Assembly (NCBI GenBank): GCA_964533735.1
Contig: CAZHMD010000008.1
Location: 62,001 to 126,000, forward strand
Direction of reading: 5' to 3'
Length of the DNA stretch: 64,000 bases
Source: UBA6107 sp964533735
GTDB lineage: Bacteria; Chloroflexota; Anaerolineae; Anaerolineales; Anaerolineaceae
The translations under genes and the position numbers were made by a program. The notes below the pieces were generated by a model. It was not told the origin of the DNA, ran no database searches, and saw only the letters and a program-made list of their open reading frames with translations. Below are positions 51,575 through 58,944 of this stretch, one piece after another. How positions within the stretch are numbered: the stretch's first letter is position 1; every line of letters begins with the position of its first letter.

Positions 51575-52522
51575 TTATTTTGGCAGGAACGAGGCATCAA
51601 CGTTGTCGGTATAGTTCAAGCCCGCGGGTACTAGACCTTTTGTGCTTGCCCATGCCAGCGCATCGGCAAATTGCGCCTCAGAAGGGACACTGGCTGTGGG
51701 GAAATCTGGAATAGGATACGAGCCTATCAGGGCTGCAGGAACCAGGTTTAACTCGACCATTAAATTCGTGTAGCTATCTTTATTCTTGTTTATCTCCAGA
51801 ACAGCCTTTTCAACGGCCGCCAGGAAAGCCGTCACTTCATCCGGATAATTGGTAATCGTGTCCATGTTGAAGCTGTAAACGCTGTTGCTCACTTCGGGCA
51901 AAGTGGTGTCATCGATGACCATGACGGCACCTTTTTGCATCAACAGGGATGCCAGCGGATCCGGCATCACGGCTGCCTTCAATTCGCCTGATTCGAGCAG
52001 GGCGGTGCGGTCAGCAATTTTGGGTACAGCGATCTTTTGGATCTCGAGTGCGTTCAATCCGGCATTTGCCAGCACGCGGTCAGCCATGTATTCAATGATG
52101 GTCCCTTCGGACACACCGATGGGCACACCCTTCAGGTCAGCCGCGCTTGCGATCCCGCTATCTTTAGCCGCCAGGATGCGAAACACCGGATAGTCTGCTG
52201 TGGCAACCCGCGCAAAGCGCACCATCTTGATCTTGGCGCCTTCGCGGTTGTAATACAGGGTCGTCACAACCTCATTGAGCATGCCGTCGATCTGCCCTGA
52301 TTGCATCAGCTGGTCGCGTTCAGGCGCAGACCCTACAGGGATCAATTCAACCTCAAGACCGGCATCCTTAAAATATCCATTTTCCAGTGCCACATATAAC
52401 GGCAGTGAATCCAATACCGGCAGGACCGCCACTTTGAGGGGTTTGGTTAACGCTGGTGCTTTGGCGCAACTGCTGAGAAGCAGGATTACGATTACAGCCA
52501 GGAAAAGAATTCGTTTATGCAT
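51575..52522 (-). CDS. ABC transporter substrate-binding lipoprotein, NMT1/SsuA-like
   Basis: A 315-residue lipoprotein: lipobox LSSC with Cys19, then a binding fold starting LKVAVLPVLDSLPLYVALENGYFKDAGLEVELI. The IPVGSAPERDQLMQSGQIDGML stretch is typical for NMT1/SsuA proteins that deliver thiamine precursors, sulfonates or aromatic anions. The ligand is unknown. Genomic linkage to menG and menA raises the possibility of a naphthoate-like precursor, as inference. It is the first gene of the operon, 9 bp before the ATPase. Confidence 0.88.
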   Translation of the reverse strand: MHKRILFLAVIVILLLSSCAKAPALTKPLKVAVLPVLDSLPLYVALENGYFKDAGLEVELIPVGSAPERDQLMQSGQIDGMLNEVVTTLYYNREGAKIKMVRFARVATADYPVFRILAAKDSGIASAADLKGVPIGVSEGTIIEYMADRVLANAGLNALEIQKIAVPKIADRTALLESGELKAAVMPDPLASLLMQKGAVMVIDDTTLPEVSNSVYSFNMDTITNYPDEVTAFLAAVEKAVLEINKNKDSYTNLMVELNLVPAALIGSYPIPDFPTASVPSEAQFADALAWASTKGLVPAGLNYTDNVDASFLPK

Positions 52523-52633
52523 TCATGACCTCACTCTTAGATATAGAATACACGCAGATTATAACCAATTGCGAAAGGTATTCACAAATTGATTGAGGAT
52601 GGATTTTCCACCAACAAGTGGAATTATGCTGAT

Positions 52634-53464
52634 TTAGAACAAAATGGAAGCCAATTCCTTGCGGTATTGTCTCACCAGGTCGGATTCAGGCGGGAGAAGT
52701 TCAAATAACCCGAGAAGGACGTGCTTTGCCCTGTCTTTGCCGAAATGTTTGTCCTCACGCAGGACCTCGATCATCCCGTCCAGGCTGGCGAGAAGGTTGC
52801 CGCGCATGGCGAGTTTGATCGAGTGTGAAAATGCCGCGTCCAGGTCTTTCTCAGTGGAAAGCGCATGGTTTTCAAGATCCTGCATCGCCTTGATGACCGG
52901 CAGCAGCAGCTCGGCTCTTTCGTATTCCTTGCTCATCGGGAAAGACGCGAAGGTCAATTTGGCACTGTCGGGGTCACCCTTGCGTAAAGACAGGCGCATC
53001 ATCCCGAGTAATGCAGGTGCATAATTGGAGTCGATCTTGAGAGCATCTTCGTAAGCAACTTCCGCCCCATCCAGGTCATCAGCCGCAAAGAGGCTGTCTC
53101 CTTTTTGGACCATCAAGTGCGCCGGACTTGGAGGAAGTATGCGTTGGATGAATTCACGGATCCTGGATTCAGTTTGGAGTCCTACCAGTTCATTAATGCG
53201 TGCTCCCTGGCTGAAAGCCAGAATAGCCGGGATAGTGAACACGCCGTGCCGCAGAGGAAGATTCGGAAAGGCGTCTACATCCACCCTGGCCAGTCTGAAA
53301 CTACCGTCCGCTTCCAGGGTGATTTTTTCCAGCAGTGGGGACATCAACTTGGAGGGTTTCGACCAGGTAGCCCAAAACTCTACGATCACCGGTATGGTTT
53401 GAGAGTACGCAACTACCTCGTATTCAAAGTCTCCTTCAGTAACGGAACGGATAAATTCAGACAT
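52634..53464 (-). CDS. Thioredoxin-like TPR co-chaperone, CnoX/YbbN type
   Basis: A 276-residue protein: thioredoxin fold in 1-105 and helical TPR-like repeats after 115, ending in the MxLFxLLPPESDLVRQYRKEL pattern of YbbN. The active-site motif is WSKPS (35-38 SKPS), so both redox cysteines are absent; E. coli CnoX keeps one. It is therefore more likely a holdase/binding protein than an oxidoreductase. The gene is followed on the same strand by no close neighbour. Confidence 0.85.
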   Translation of the reverse strand: MSEFIRSVTEGDFEYEVVAYSQTIPVIVEFWATWSKPSKLMSPLLEKITLEADGSFRLARVDVDAFPNLPLRHGVFTIPAILAFSQGARINELVGLQTESRIREFIQRILPPSPAHLMVQKGDSLFAADDLDGAEVAYEDALKIDSNYAPALLGMMRLSLRKGDPDSAKLTFASFPMSKEYERAELLLPVIKAMQDLENHALSTEKDLDAAFSHSIKLAMRGNLLASLDGMIEVLREDKHFGKDRAKHVLLGLFELLPPESDLVRQYRKELASILF

Positions 53465-53484
53465 TTACTGTTTCTCTCTGTAAG

Positions 53485-53928
53485 CTAATTATCATCACCA
53501 GGACCTTCATCATCACCAGCCTGACTGGCGGGTTGATCGATGCGTACAATTGTTCCGTGAATATCGATGACCACTTTGAATCCCATCATGCCCAGGTAAG
53601 CACGGGAATCTTCAGGCAATCCCGTTTGCAGCAGGATGGAAAATTGCTTGTCCATATTTTTCAATTGATTTTCGATTAAGGCATGAGAAAACAGGTCGTC
53701 CTGTCCGGTCATTTTAGCCGTCTGATCAGCAATAAACTCTTCATTCCCTTTTACTTGTTCGCCAAGCTTCCCCAGCACTTCCAGGTCGATCTGTTCGGAG
53801 GGGATGTGCCGTTTAAAACCCGCATCATCAACAATGTAACAAGGTTCATCACCAACGAAGCCTGTTTGCACCACTTCATCCTTTTCATCAACAACAAGAC
53901 CCTTAAAAAGAGGTACGCGTGTACTCAT
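53485..53928 (-). CDS. Conserved hypothetical protein
   Basis: A 147-residue soluble protein with no signal peptide. The N-terminal part (VDEKDEVVQTGFVGDEPCYIVDDAGFKRHIPSEQIDLEVL) resembles a small beta fold, and the C-terminus is acidic (DDEGPGDDN). I do not recognise a family. AAAGGTAAC precedes the ATG. It lies 20 bp upstream of the CnoX-like gene on the same strand, so the two are cotranscribed; a chaperone-related role is speculation. Confidence 0.6.
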   Translation of the reverse strand: MSTRVPLFKGLVVDEKDEVVQTGFVGDEPCYIVDDAGFKRHIPSEQIDLEVLGKLGEQVKGNEEFIADQTAKMTGQDDLFSHALIENQLKNMDKQFSILLQTGLPEDSRAYLGMMGFKVVIDIHGTIVRIDQPASQAGDDEGPGDDN

Positions 53929-54003
53929 AAGTTACCTTTCAAAACCAATTATAAAGCTAATAGGGGTTATTCACACTGGCTGAATTGCCTGTTTGTTTTT
54001 GAT

Positions 54004-55059
54004 TTACATGGAACTGCGAACTTTGGTGCCGTGGAGTTTGTGCACCGTCGAATCCGTGAATGGCACACTGGGGAGTGTCCAGCGGTAGACCCACTTTGCG
54101 CCGGCAGAGGGTAAATTAATACACCCGTGGCTGCGTGGTTTTCCAAAATCATTGTGCCAGAAAGTTCCATGGAATGAAACGCCTTTTTCGTCGATATAGC
54201 AAACCCAGGGGACACCCGGCAGGTCATAACTGTTGGCGTCAGCCTTACTGCCTGCCACCATGTGGCGGGAAGGACGCTTGTAATCTGTGGTAAATTCTCC
54301 CGTGGGGGTGAGATATTTATTAAAATATTTCATTCCTCCGGAGCAGCGGATCATCTGCACCTGGTTATCCCCTTCGTACGCGATCACGATCTGGTCATTC
54401 AACCAGACTTCGAGTCGTTTATCACTTGCCGGTACCGATGGCGACAATGGCGTTGTTTCTTCCTCGGTGATTATTCGCATATGTGCGGCGTTGATATAGT
54501 ATTTGAATTGGTAAAAATCCTCTAGCAACTCGTACCAGGTTTGTCCCTGGGCGTCGACGACTACATCCAGGATCCAATGCGTGGTGGAATAGTATAAACG
54601 GTGGGCGAATAGTTTCTTGAAGAGTGGGTTCCATACCGCATCTGTGTAGGGCACAGTCACCTCACCCAGGAGTCCTTTTTCTGGTACTGAGCTGATGGCG
54701 TCGTTCAAGTTGATCGAAACCGGCTGCACACTTCCGGAATGCACAAACCCTTCTCCGTTCAACTGGTACCAGGTGCGGTTGTGCGCTGGTTCGCTGGTAC
54801 TGATGGTGACCTGGGTGATGGGGAGTACCAGGTCCTGCCAGAGTGTACGCAGTAGTTTTCCATCCAGCGACGGCTGATCATACATATTGACCACGTTGGT
54901 GGTCACCCGCCCGAGAGAAGCGCTAGTTTCCTGTGCGGTGATGCTCTCAGCAAATGCGTAAGTCGGTTTACTGATGAAGAGAAGTGAAAGCAGAGAAGCG
55001 CTGCTGAGCCTGAGAAACTCGCGCCTTGACATCTGACTGATATCGAGTGAGTGTGCCAT
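54004..55059 (-). CDS. L,D-transpeptidase (YkuD) with twin-arginine-like signal
   Basis: A 351-residue protein. The N-terminus has SRREFLRLSSASLLSLLF, a twin-arginine-type leader, then linker and SH3-like region (VVNMYDQPSLDGKLLR) and a C-terminal YkuD domain with HGTFWHNDFG and SHGCINL holding the catalytic Cys. It would crosslink peptidoglycan outside the membrane. The frame extends upstream to 55116 but the ATG at 55059 fits the signal peptide. It lies 5 bp after the second YkuD gene. Confidence 0.88.
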   Translation of the reverse strand: MAHSLDISQMSRREFLRLSSASLLSLLFISKPTYAFAESITAQETSASLGRVTTNVVNMYDQPSLDGKLLRTLWQDLVLPITQVTISTSEPAHNRTWYQLNGEGFVHSGSVQPVSINLNDAISSVPEKGLLGEVTVPYTDAVWNPLFKKLFAHRLYYSTTHWILDVVVDAQGQTWYELLEDFYQFKYYINAAHMRIITEEETTPLSPSVPASDKRLEVWLNDQIVIAYEGDNQVQMIRCSGGMKYFNKYLTPTGEFTTDYKRPSRHMVAGSKADANSYDLPGVPWVCYIDEKGVSFHGTFWHNDFGKPRSHGCINLPSAGAKWVYRWTLPSVPFTDSTVHKLHGTKVRSSM

Positions 55060-55064
55060 GGGTT

Positions 55065-56249
55065 TTAGTAATGCACGATTACCGGTGTACCAACCACCGC
55101 AAAATCGAACAGCCATCCGGCGTCACTGGTGCGCATGTTCACGCATCCATGGCTCATTGGAGTGCCAAAATTACTGTGCCAGTAGGTACCGTGGATACCG
55201 TATCCGGAATAAAAATACATGGTGTACGGAACATCCGGCAGGTAATATCCGGGACCCGACATATCGGTATAGCGATATTTTACATATACGGCATAGGTGC
55301 CCGTTACCGTGGGGTGCGCAGAGGTTCCAGTGGAAACAACAAAGGAATTAATTACAGTATCGCCATCATAGGCGTAAAGCATTTGTGCGCCCAGGTCGAT
55401 GTCGATCCAATGACCAGAAATATCACCGGCGACCGGTTGCGGTGGAACAGCCGTCGCGGGTTTTGGCGTCCATGTTGGCCAGGGGGTATTGGTTGGCAGC
55501 GGCGTAAAGGTAGCTGTTGGTGTGGGAGTATCTGTGGGGGTTGGTGTGGCTGTAGCGGTGGGAGTACTTGTTGAAGTAGGCGTCAATGATGGTTTGTACA
55601 GCACATCCGCGGGGATTGGAGCCGATGAACTGCGGGCAAGCGCTACCCATCCTGGCATTGCCGCCCAAACCACCACTGCGGCAATCAATAAGATCAACAG
55701 GATTAGGGCTGGGGCAGCCCACGAGGTCTTTCTTTGAGGCTTGACTATCTTGACCTTTTTTGCAGGAACTCGAACCGGGATGGGCGCAGTTGGCCGTTCA
55801 GCCCGTAAAGTATCGACGATATTCGTTTCCTGTCTTATGGGTTCAACAGGCTTTTGGATTTTGGGGGCAGCAGCCACGACCGCGGTTGGTATTGCCGGAT
55901 TGAGAGGTTGCCTTGCTTCTGTGATCTTTACCGGTTGGGTGTCCTGCTTGGAATAGGTGCGCGGCGGTTCAACGCTGATGGGCTGGCTCTGCAATCGCTG
56001 AAGCGCCCATTGCATCCCCTTAACCGCCCGCTCACTATGCGGGTTGATTTCTAGAGCCCTTTGGATGTATGCCAGGCTGGCCGCCGGGCTGGATACCGCG
56101 CCAAGAATCAACCAGGCTTCTTCACTATCAGGTGCCAGTTTGGCAGCGTGCGCAGCCCACCTGCGGGCTTCCATGCGGTTGTTATTTTGTAGCGCTACCC
56201 TGGCATTCACCAGGGCAAGTTTTACCTGTAATTGGATTGGATCGCTCAT
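55065..56249 (-). CDS. TPR-membrane-L,D-transpeptidase fusion
   Basis: A 394-residue protein. Residues 1-75 form TPR-like helices (ARRWAAHAAKLAPDSEEAWLILG), a Pro-rich linker with KPQRKTSWAAP leads into a membrane helix near 180-205, then an extracellular Thr/Pro-rich repeat (TPTSTSTPTATATPTPT-like) and the YkuD domain (HGTYWHSNFG and SHGCVNM, catalytic Cys in the latter). The TPRs are inside, the transpeptidase outside. It overlaps the amidase gene by 4 bp. Confidence 0.88.
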   Translation of the reverse strand: MSDPIQLQVKLALVNARVALQNNNRMEARRWAAHAAKLAPDSEEAWLILGAVSSPAASLAYIQRALEINPHSERAVKGMQWALQRLQSQPISVEPPRTYSKQDTQPVKITEARQPLNPAIPTAVVAAAPKIQKPVEPIRQETNIVDTLRAERPTAPIPVRVPAKKVKIVKPQRKTSWAAPALILLILLIAAVVVWAAMPGWVALARSSSAPIPADVLYKPSLTPTSTSTPTATATPTPTDTPTPTATFTPLPTNTPWPTWTPKPATAVPPQPVAGDISGHWIDIDLGAQMLYAYDGDTVINSFVVSTGTSAHPTVTGTYAVYVKYRYTDMSGPGYYLPDVPYTMYFYSGYGIHGTYWHSNFGTPMSHGCVNMRTSDAGWLFDFAVVGTPVIVHY

Positions 56250-57094
56250 GGGGTTACCGTAGGATTAATACTTTCATTTCGGATGTAGCACAGCAACCCA
56301 TTGACGATGCCATCTGAGATGAGATCAGGTTGCTGTGTGAGGATTTGCTGGTCCAGGTTGAGAAAACCGACTTCCATGATTACCGCGGGGGTTTCAGTGT
56401 TTACCTCTGAGAAGGCGTGGTAATACGTCATATCATTGGTGTTACCTGCCCGGTAGGTGAGCTTTGTGGTGGACGAATAACGGTCAATAAGACAGCCGGA
56501 GAGGCGGTCGGTTTTTTCAGGGAAAGCGCTTTCAAGGGCTGCTGCCACTTTAAACCCTGTGGCATCTGTGCTGATGAAATCACAGGAATCACTATGGATG
56601 GATACAACCGCCATAGCCTGGTACTGTGATAAACGAGGATCAAACTCCTCCAGCAGGTCAACCTGGTAGCCTTCTTTAGCCAATTTCTGCTGTACCAATG
56701 AAGCAATGGTCAGGTTGACATTCACTTCCTGGAGTCCATTGGGGCAAACCGAGCCGGCGTCGTTCTTCCAGTGGCCGGCAACAATGCCAATTCTGCCGGT
56801 TGGGTTTATTGCCGGGTTGGCTAAGGGTTGAGCCACGTAAGTCGGGTTCGCCTGCCACGCCTGGAACATGCGGTTGAGAGACTGACCTGAAAACAAATTA
56901 TTGGGGGTAAACAATGTAAATAGAGAGGCAATGAGAAAAGCATAAATGAACACGGTCTGCAAACTGCCAAAAATGCTGAATGGATTTTGCTTCGGGCGCG
57001 GGGTTTTTCCAGCTGCTCCAGTTGGAACTGAGTCATCAGCGCCCAAAGGCACATTCTCGTCAAATTGGGGTGTGAAATCCACAGGCTCTTTCAT
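56246..57094 (-). CDS. N-acetylmuramoyl-L-alanine amidase (Amidase_3)
   Basis: A 282-residue membrane-anchored amidase. A helix near 40-60 follows a charged N-terminus, then the AmiC-type fold: RIGIVAGHWKNDAGS (zinc His), GLQEVNVNL (Glu), VVSIHSDSC (His) and VIMEVGFLNL (catalytic Glu). It cleaves the peptide from glycan chains. It is the first gene of a three-gene operon with two YkuD genes. Confidence 0.88.
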   Translation of the reverse strand: MKEPVDFTPQFDENVPLGADDSVPTGAAGKTPRPKQNPFSIFGSLQTVFIYAFLIASLFTLFTPNNLFSGQSLNRMFQAWQANPTYVAQPLANPAINPTGRIGIVAGHWKNDAGSVCPNGLQEVNVNLTIASLVQQKLAKEGYQVDLLEEFDPRLSQYQAMAVVSIHSDSCDFISTDATGFKVAAALESAFPEKTDRLSGCLIDRYSSTTKLTYRAGNTNDMTYYHAFSEVNTETPAVIMEVGFLNLDQQILTQQPDLISDGIVNGLLCYIRNESINPTVTP

Positions 57095-57132
57095 ATTAGG
57101 AGATTATAGCAAGGTTTGTGCCATTTTTGCAA
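57095..57132 (-). promoter_or_regulatory. Promoter giving a likely leaderless amidase transcript
   Basis: On the minus strand TTGCAA (57127-57132), an 18-bp spacer and TATAAT (57103-57108), then exactly 8 nt to the amidase ATG. No Shine-Dalgarno is present. Confidence 0.6.
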
Positions 57133-57225
57133 TCTTCGTGTAGCAGTTCTTTTTTGCTTGACTTGACCAGTGGAAATAAGTATAAACAAATAGGATCACA
57201 AAATTCCAAATGAAGGATGGCTTGA

Positions 57226-57699
57226 ATGTTGGATCTACGTGATGTAATGCGCAGGTGGGCGACAGGAGTGACGATTGTTACTGCTGAAAATAGCGGGCAA
57301 AAACATGGAGCCACTGTGAGTTCCTTCACATCAATTTCGGTTGACCCGCCCCTGGTATCAGTAACCATTGCCAAAGGGACTCGTACCCACCATCTGATGC
57401 AGGCAGCAGGCACTTTCGGCGTGACCATCCTTTCACACCAACAACAATCTCTTTCCGAACGGTTCGCGGGCGAGCTCACTGAAGCCCAGGACCGCTTTGA
57501 GGGCGTGAATTTTAGATATATTTTTGCGGGCATCCCTGTCCTGGAAGGCGGCCTGGCTTGCCTGGGATGCGCCATTGAATATGAATATGATATGCTGAAG
57601 TCAACCATGTTTGTCGCACGGGTGGTGGCTTCTGAACTGGGTGAAAGCGTACCGCCATTGGTCTACATGAACAGGACCTACAGACGACTGGAGGAGTGA
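57226..57699 (+). CDS. Flavin reductase-like FMN-binding protein
   Basis: A 157-residue protein with the flavin reductase fold: MRRWATGVTIVTA, GATVSSFTSISVDPPLVSVTIAK, FGVTILSHQQQSLSERFAG and GGLACLGCAIE. It likely binds FMN and reduces it or a substrate with NAD(P)H. Its stop shares the TGATG junction with the AMMECR1 gene. Confidence 0.88.
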   Translation: MLDLRDVMRRWATGVTIVTAENSGQKHGATVSSFTSISVDPPLVSVTIAKGTRTHHLMQAAGTFGVTILSHQQQSLSERFAGELTEAQDRFEGVNFRYIFAGIPVLEGGLACLGCAIEYEYDMLKSTMFVARVVASELGESVPPLVYMNRTYRRLEE

Positions 57700-58277
57700 T
57701 GGAAATTCAACTTACCCCCGAAGAGAGGCGTTTCTTACTGGACCTTGCTCGCCGCACAATTACTCGAGCGGTAACGGGTAGGGCTGCAGGAGAAACCCCG
57801 GAGGTGGTAATTCCCCCTAACCTGCAAAAGATCGGCGCATCCTTTGTGACGCTTACCATCGCGGGAGAACTCCGGGGGTGCATCGGAACCCTCGAAGCAT
57901 ACCAGCCCCTCTACCGCGATGTTGCGGATCATGCGCGGCAGGCAGCGCTTGAAGATTATCGCTTTTCTCCAGTCTCTGAAATTGAGGTACCTCTGATCGA
58001 AATTGAAATTTCCCGCCTCACTTCGCCGGTGCCCCTGCAGTACAGTAATCCCGCTGACCTGCCTGGATTACTTCACCCGCATGTGGATGGCGTCATCCTC
58101 AAAGATGGGAGTCGGCGTGCAACTTTCCTGCCGCAGGTGTGGGAACAGTTGCCTGACGCAGGGATGTTCCTCTCGCACCTATGTCAGAAGATGGGAGCGC
58201 AGGCGGATTTGTGGCGGCGAAAGGTGCTGGAAGTCTCGATCTATCACGTCGAGGAATTTCGTGAGAATAAGGATTAA
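57699..58277 (+). CDS. AMMECR1 family protein (AmmeMemoRadiSam system protein A-like)
   Basis: A 192-residue protein. Family signatures are visible: SFVTLTIAGELRGCIGTLEAYQPL near 45-70, IEVPLIEIEISRLTSP, and DGVILKDGSRRATFLPQVWEQL near 130. AMMECR1 is linked in some genomes to Memo and radical SAM proteins, which are not in this window. The ATG at 57699 is used; GTG at 57696 is another possible start. GGAGG precedes it. Confidence 0.88.
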   Translation: MEIQLTPEERRFLLDLARRTITRAVTGRAAGETPEVVIPPNLQKIGASFVTLTIAGELRGCIGTLEAYQPLYRDVADHARQAALEDYRFSPVSEIEVPLIEIEISRLTSPVPLQYSNPADLPGLLHPHVDGVILKDGSRRATFLPQVWEQLPDAGMFLSHLCQKMGAQADLWRRKVLEVSIYHVEEFRENKD

Positions 58278-58280
58278 GTA

Positions 58281-58306
58281 AAACCGCCCCGATTTGGGGC
58301 GGTTTG
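58281..58306. terminator. Bidirectional rho-independent terminator
   Basis: The stem AAACCGCCCC / GGGGCGGTTT with loop GATTT separates AMMECR1 from the convergent PII-like gene. Confidence 0.85.
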
Positions 58307-58308
58307 TA

Positions 58309-58575
58309 TTAGAAGTGGTGTGCCTCGCTTACATTGAGGACAAATATCGTGCAGCGGCGGTCTTCTCCTGCCGGTTGCGGGGGGTAACAGGATCGCAGTA
58401 CATTCAGCGCTTTATCCAATTGGTCGTCCTCCACCCCGCTCAACATTGTTGTTCTTCCTTTGCGCAGGAATCCGCCTGTGGAGGCAATTGTTGTCACCCT
58501 GAAACCCGATCCGGTAATGGCTTTGGATACGCGTTCAGAATCGTCATCATTAACAATGGCAATGATCATTTTCAT
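58309..58575 (-). CDS. PII-like c-di-AMP receptor family protein (DarA/PstA type)
   Basis: An 88-residue protein. KMIIAIVNDDDSERV, TTIASTGGFLRKGRTTMLSGV and the C-terminal half resemble cyclic-di-AMP receptor PstA/DarA, including the TGGFL-x-x-G-x-TT loop that binds the ligand. Its overall length fits the short form. It lies 2 bp after a related gene, so they are a tandem pair. Confidence 0.85.
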   Translation of the reverse strand: MKMIIAIVNDDDSERVSKAITGSGFRVTTIASTGGFLRKGRTTMLSGVEDDQLDKALNVLRSCYPPQPAGEDRRCTIFVLNVSEAHHF

Positions 58576-58577
58576 GG

Positions 58578-58931
58578 TTACAACTCCTCAAAATGTTCAA
58601 TTTCGAGAGAAAAAATCGTTGCCCCGCCAACAGTTATCGGGGTCGGTGAGGGCAGGGGAAGTGGAGCGCTCTCCAGGGGAACAGCGATGTATTCCACGCG
58701 CTGACGGCAATTTTCTTTAAACGCTGTCATAATTTCATCCTGCTTGGAAGGTGGAAGCCCTATCAGCAGCGTGGCGTTCTTCCTTCCCAGGAAAGCCCCA
58801 ACACTTGGCAGGCGGGTAATTGAAATATTGAGTTCACCTAATTTCTCTTCCACCACATCTGCATCCTGTGCCTGGACGATGGCCATGAGCATCATGGGTT
58901 TTTCTGCAGTTTCGATCGGTTTGGTTTCCAC
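58578..58931 (-). CDS. PII-like protein, divergent paralogue of the c-di-AMP receptor
   Basis: A 117-residue protein. The central part (MMLMAIVQAQDADVVEEKLGELN, RLPSVGAFLGRKNATLLIGLPP) matches the same fold, but the T-GGFL loop is SVGAFLGRKNATL, with TGG absent, so ligand binding is doubtful. The start is GTG at 58931, six bases after AAAGGAG; the open frame upstream is longer. The gene starts 13 bp after the glycosidase gene and sits ahead of its paralogue. Confidence 0.78.
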   Translation of the reverse strand: METKPIETAEKPMMLMAIVQAQDADVVEEKLGELNISITRLPSVGAFLGRKNATLLIGLPPSKQDEIMTAFKENCRQRVEYIAVPLESAPLPLPSPTPITVGGATIFSLEIEHFEEL

Positions 58932-58944
58932 TTTTTCTCCTTTC

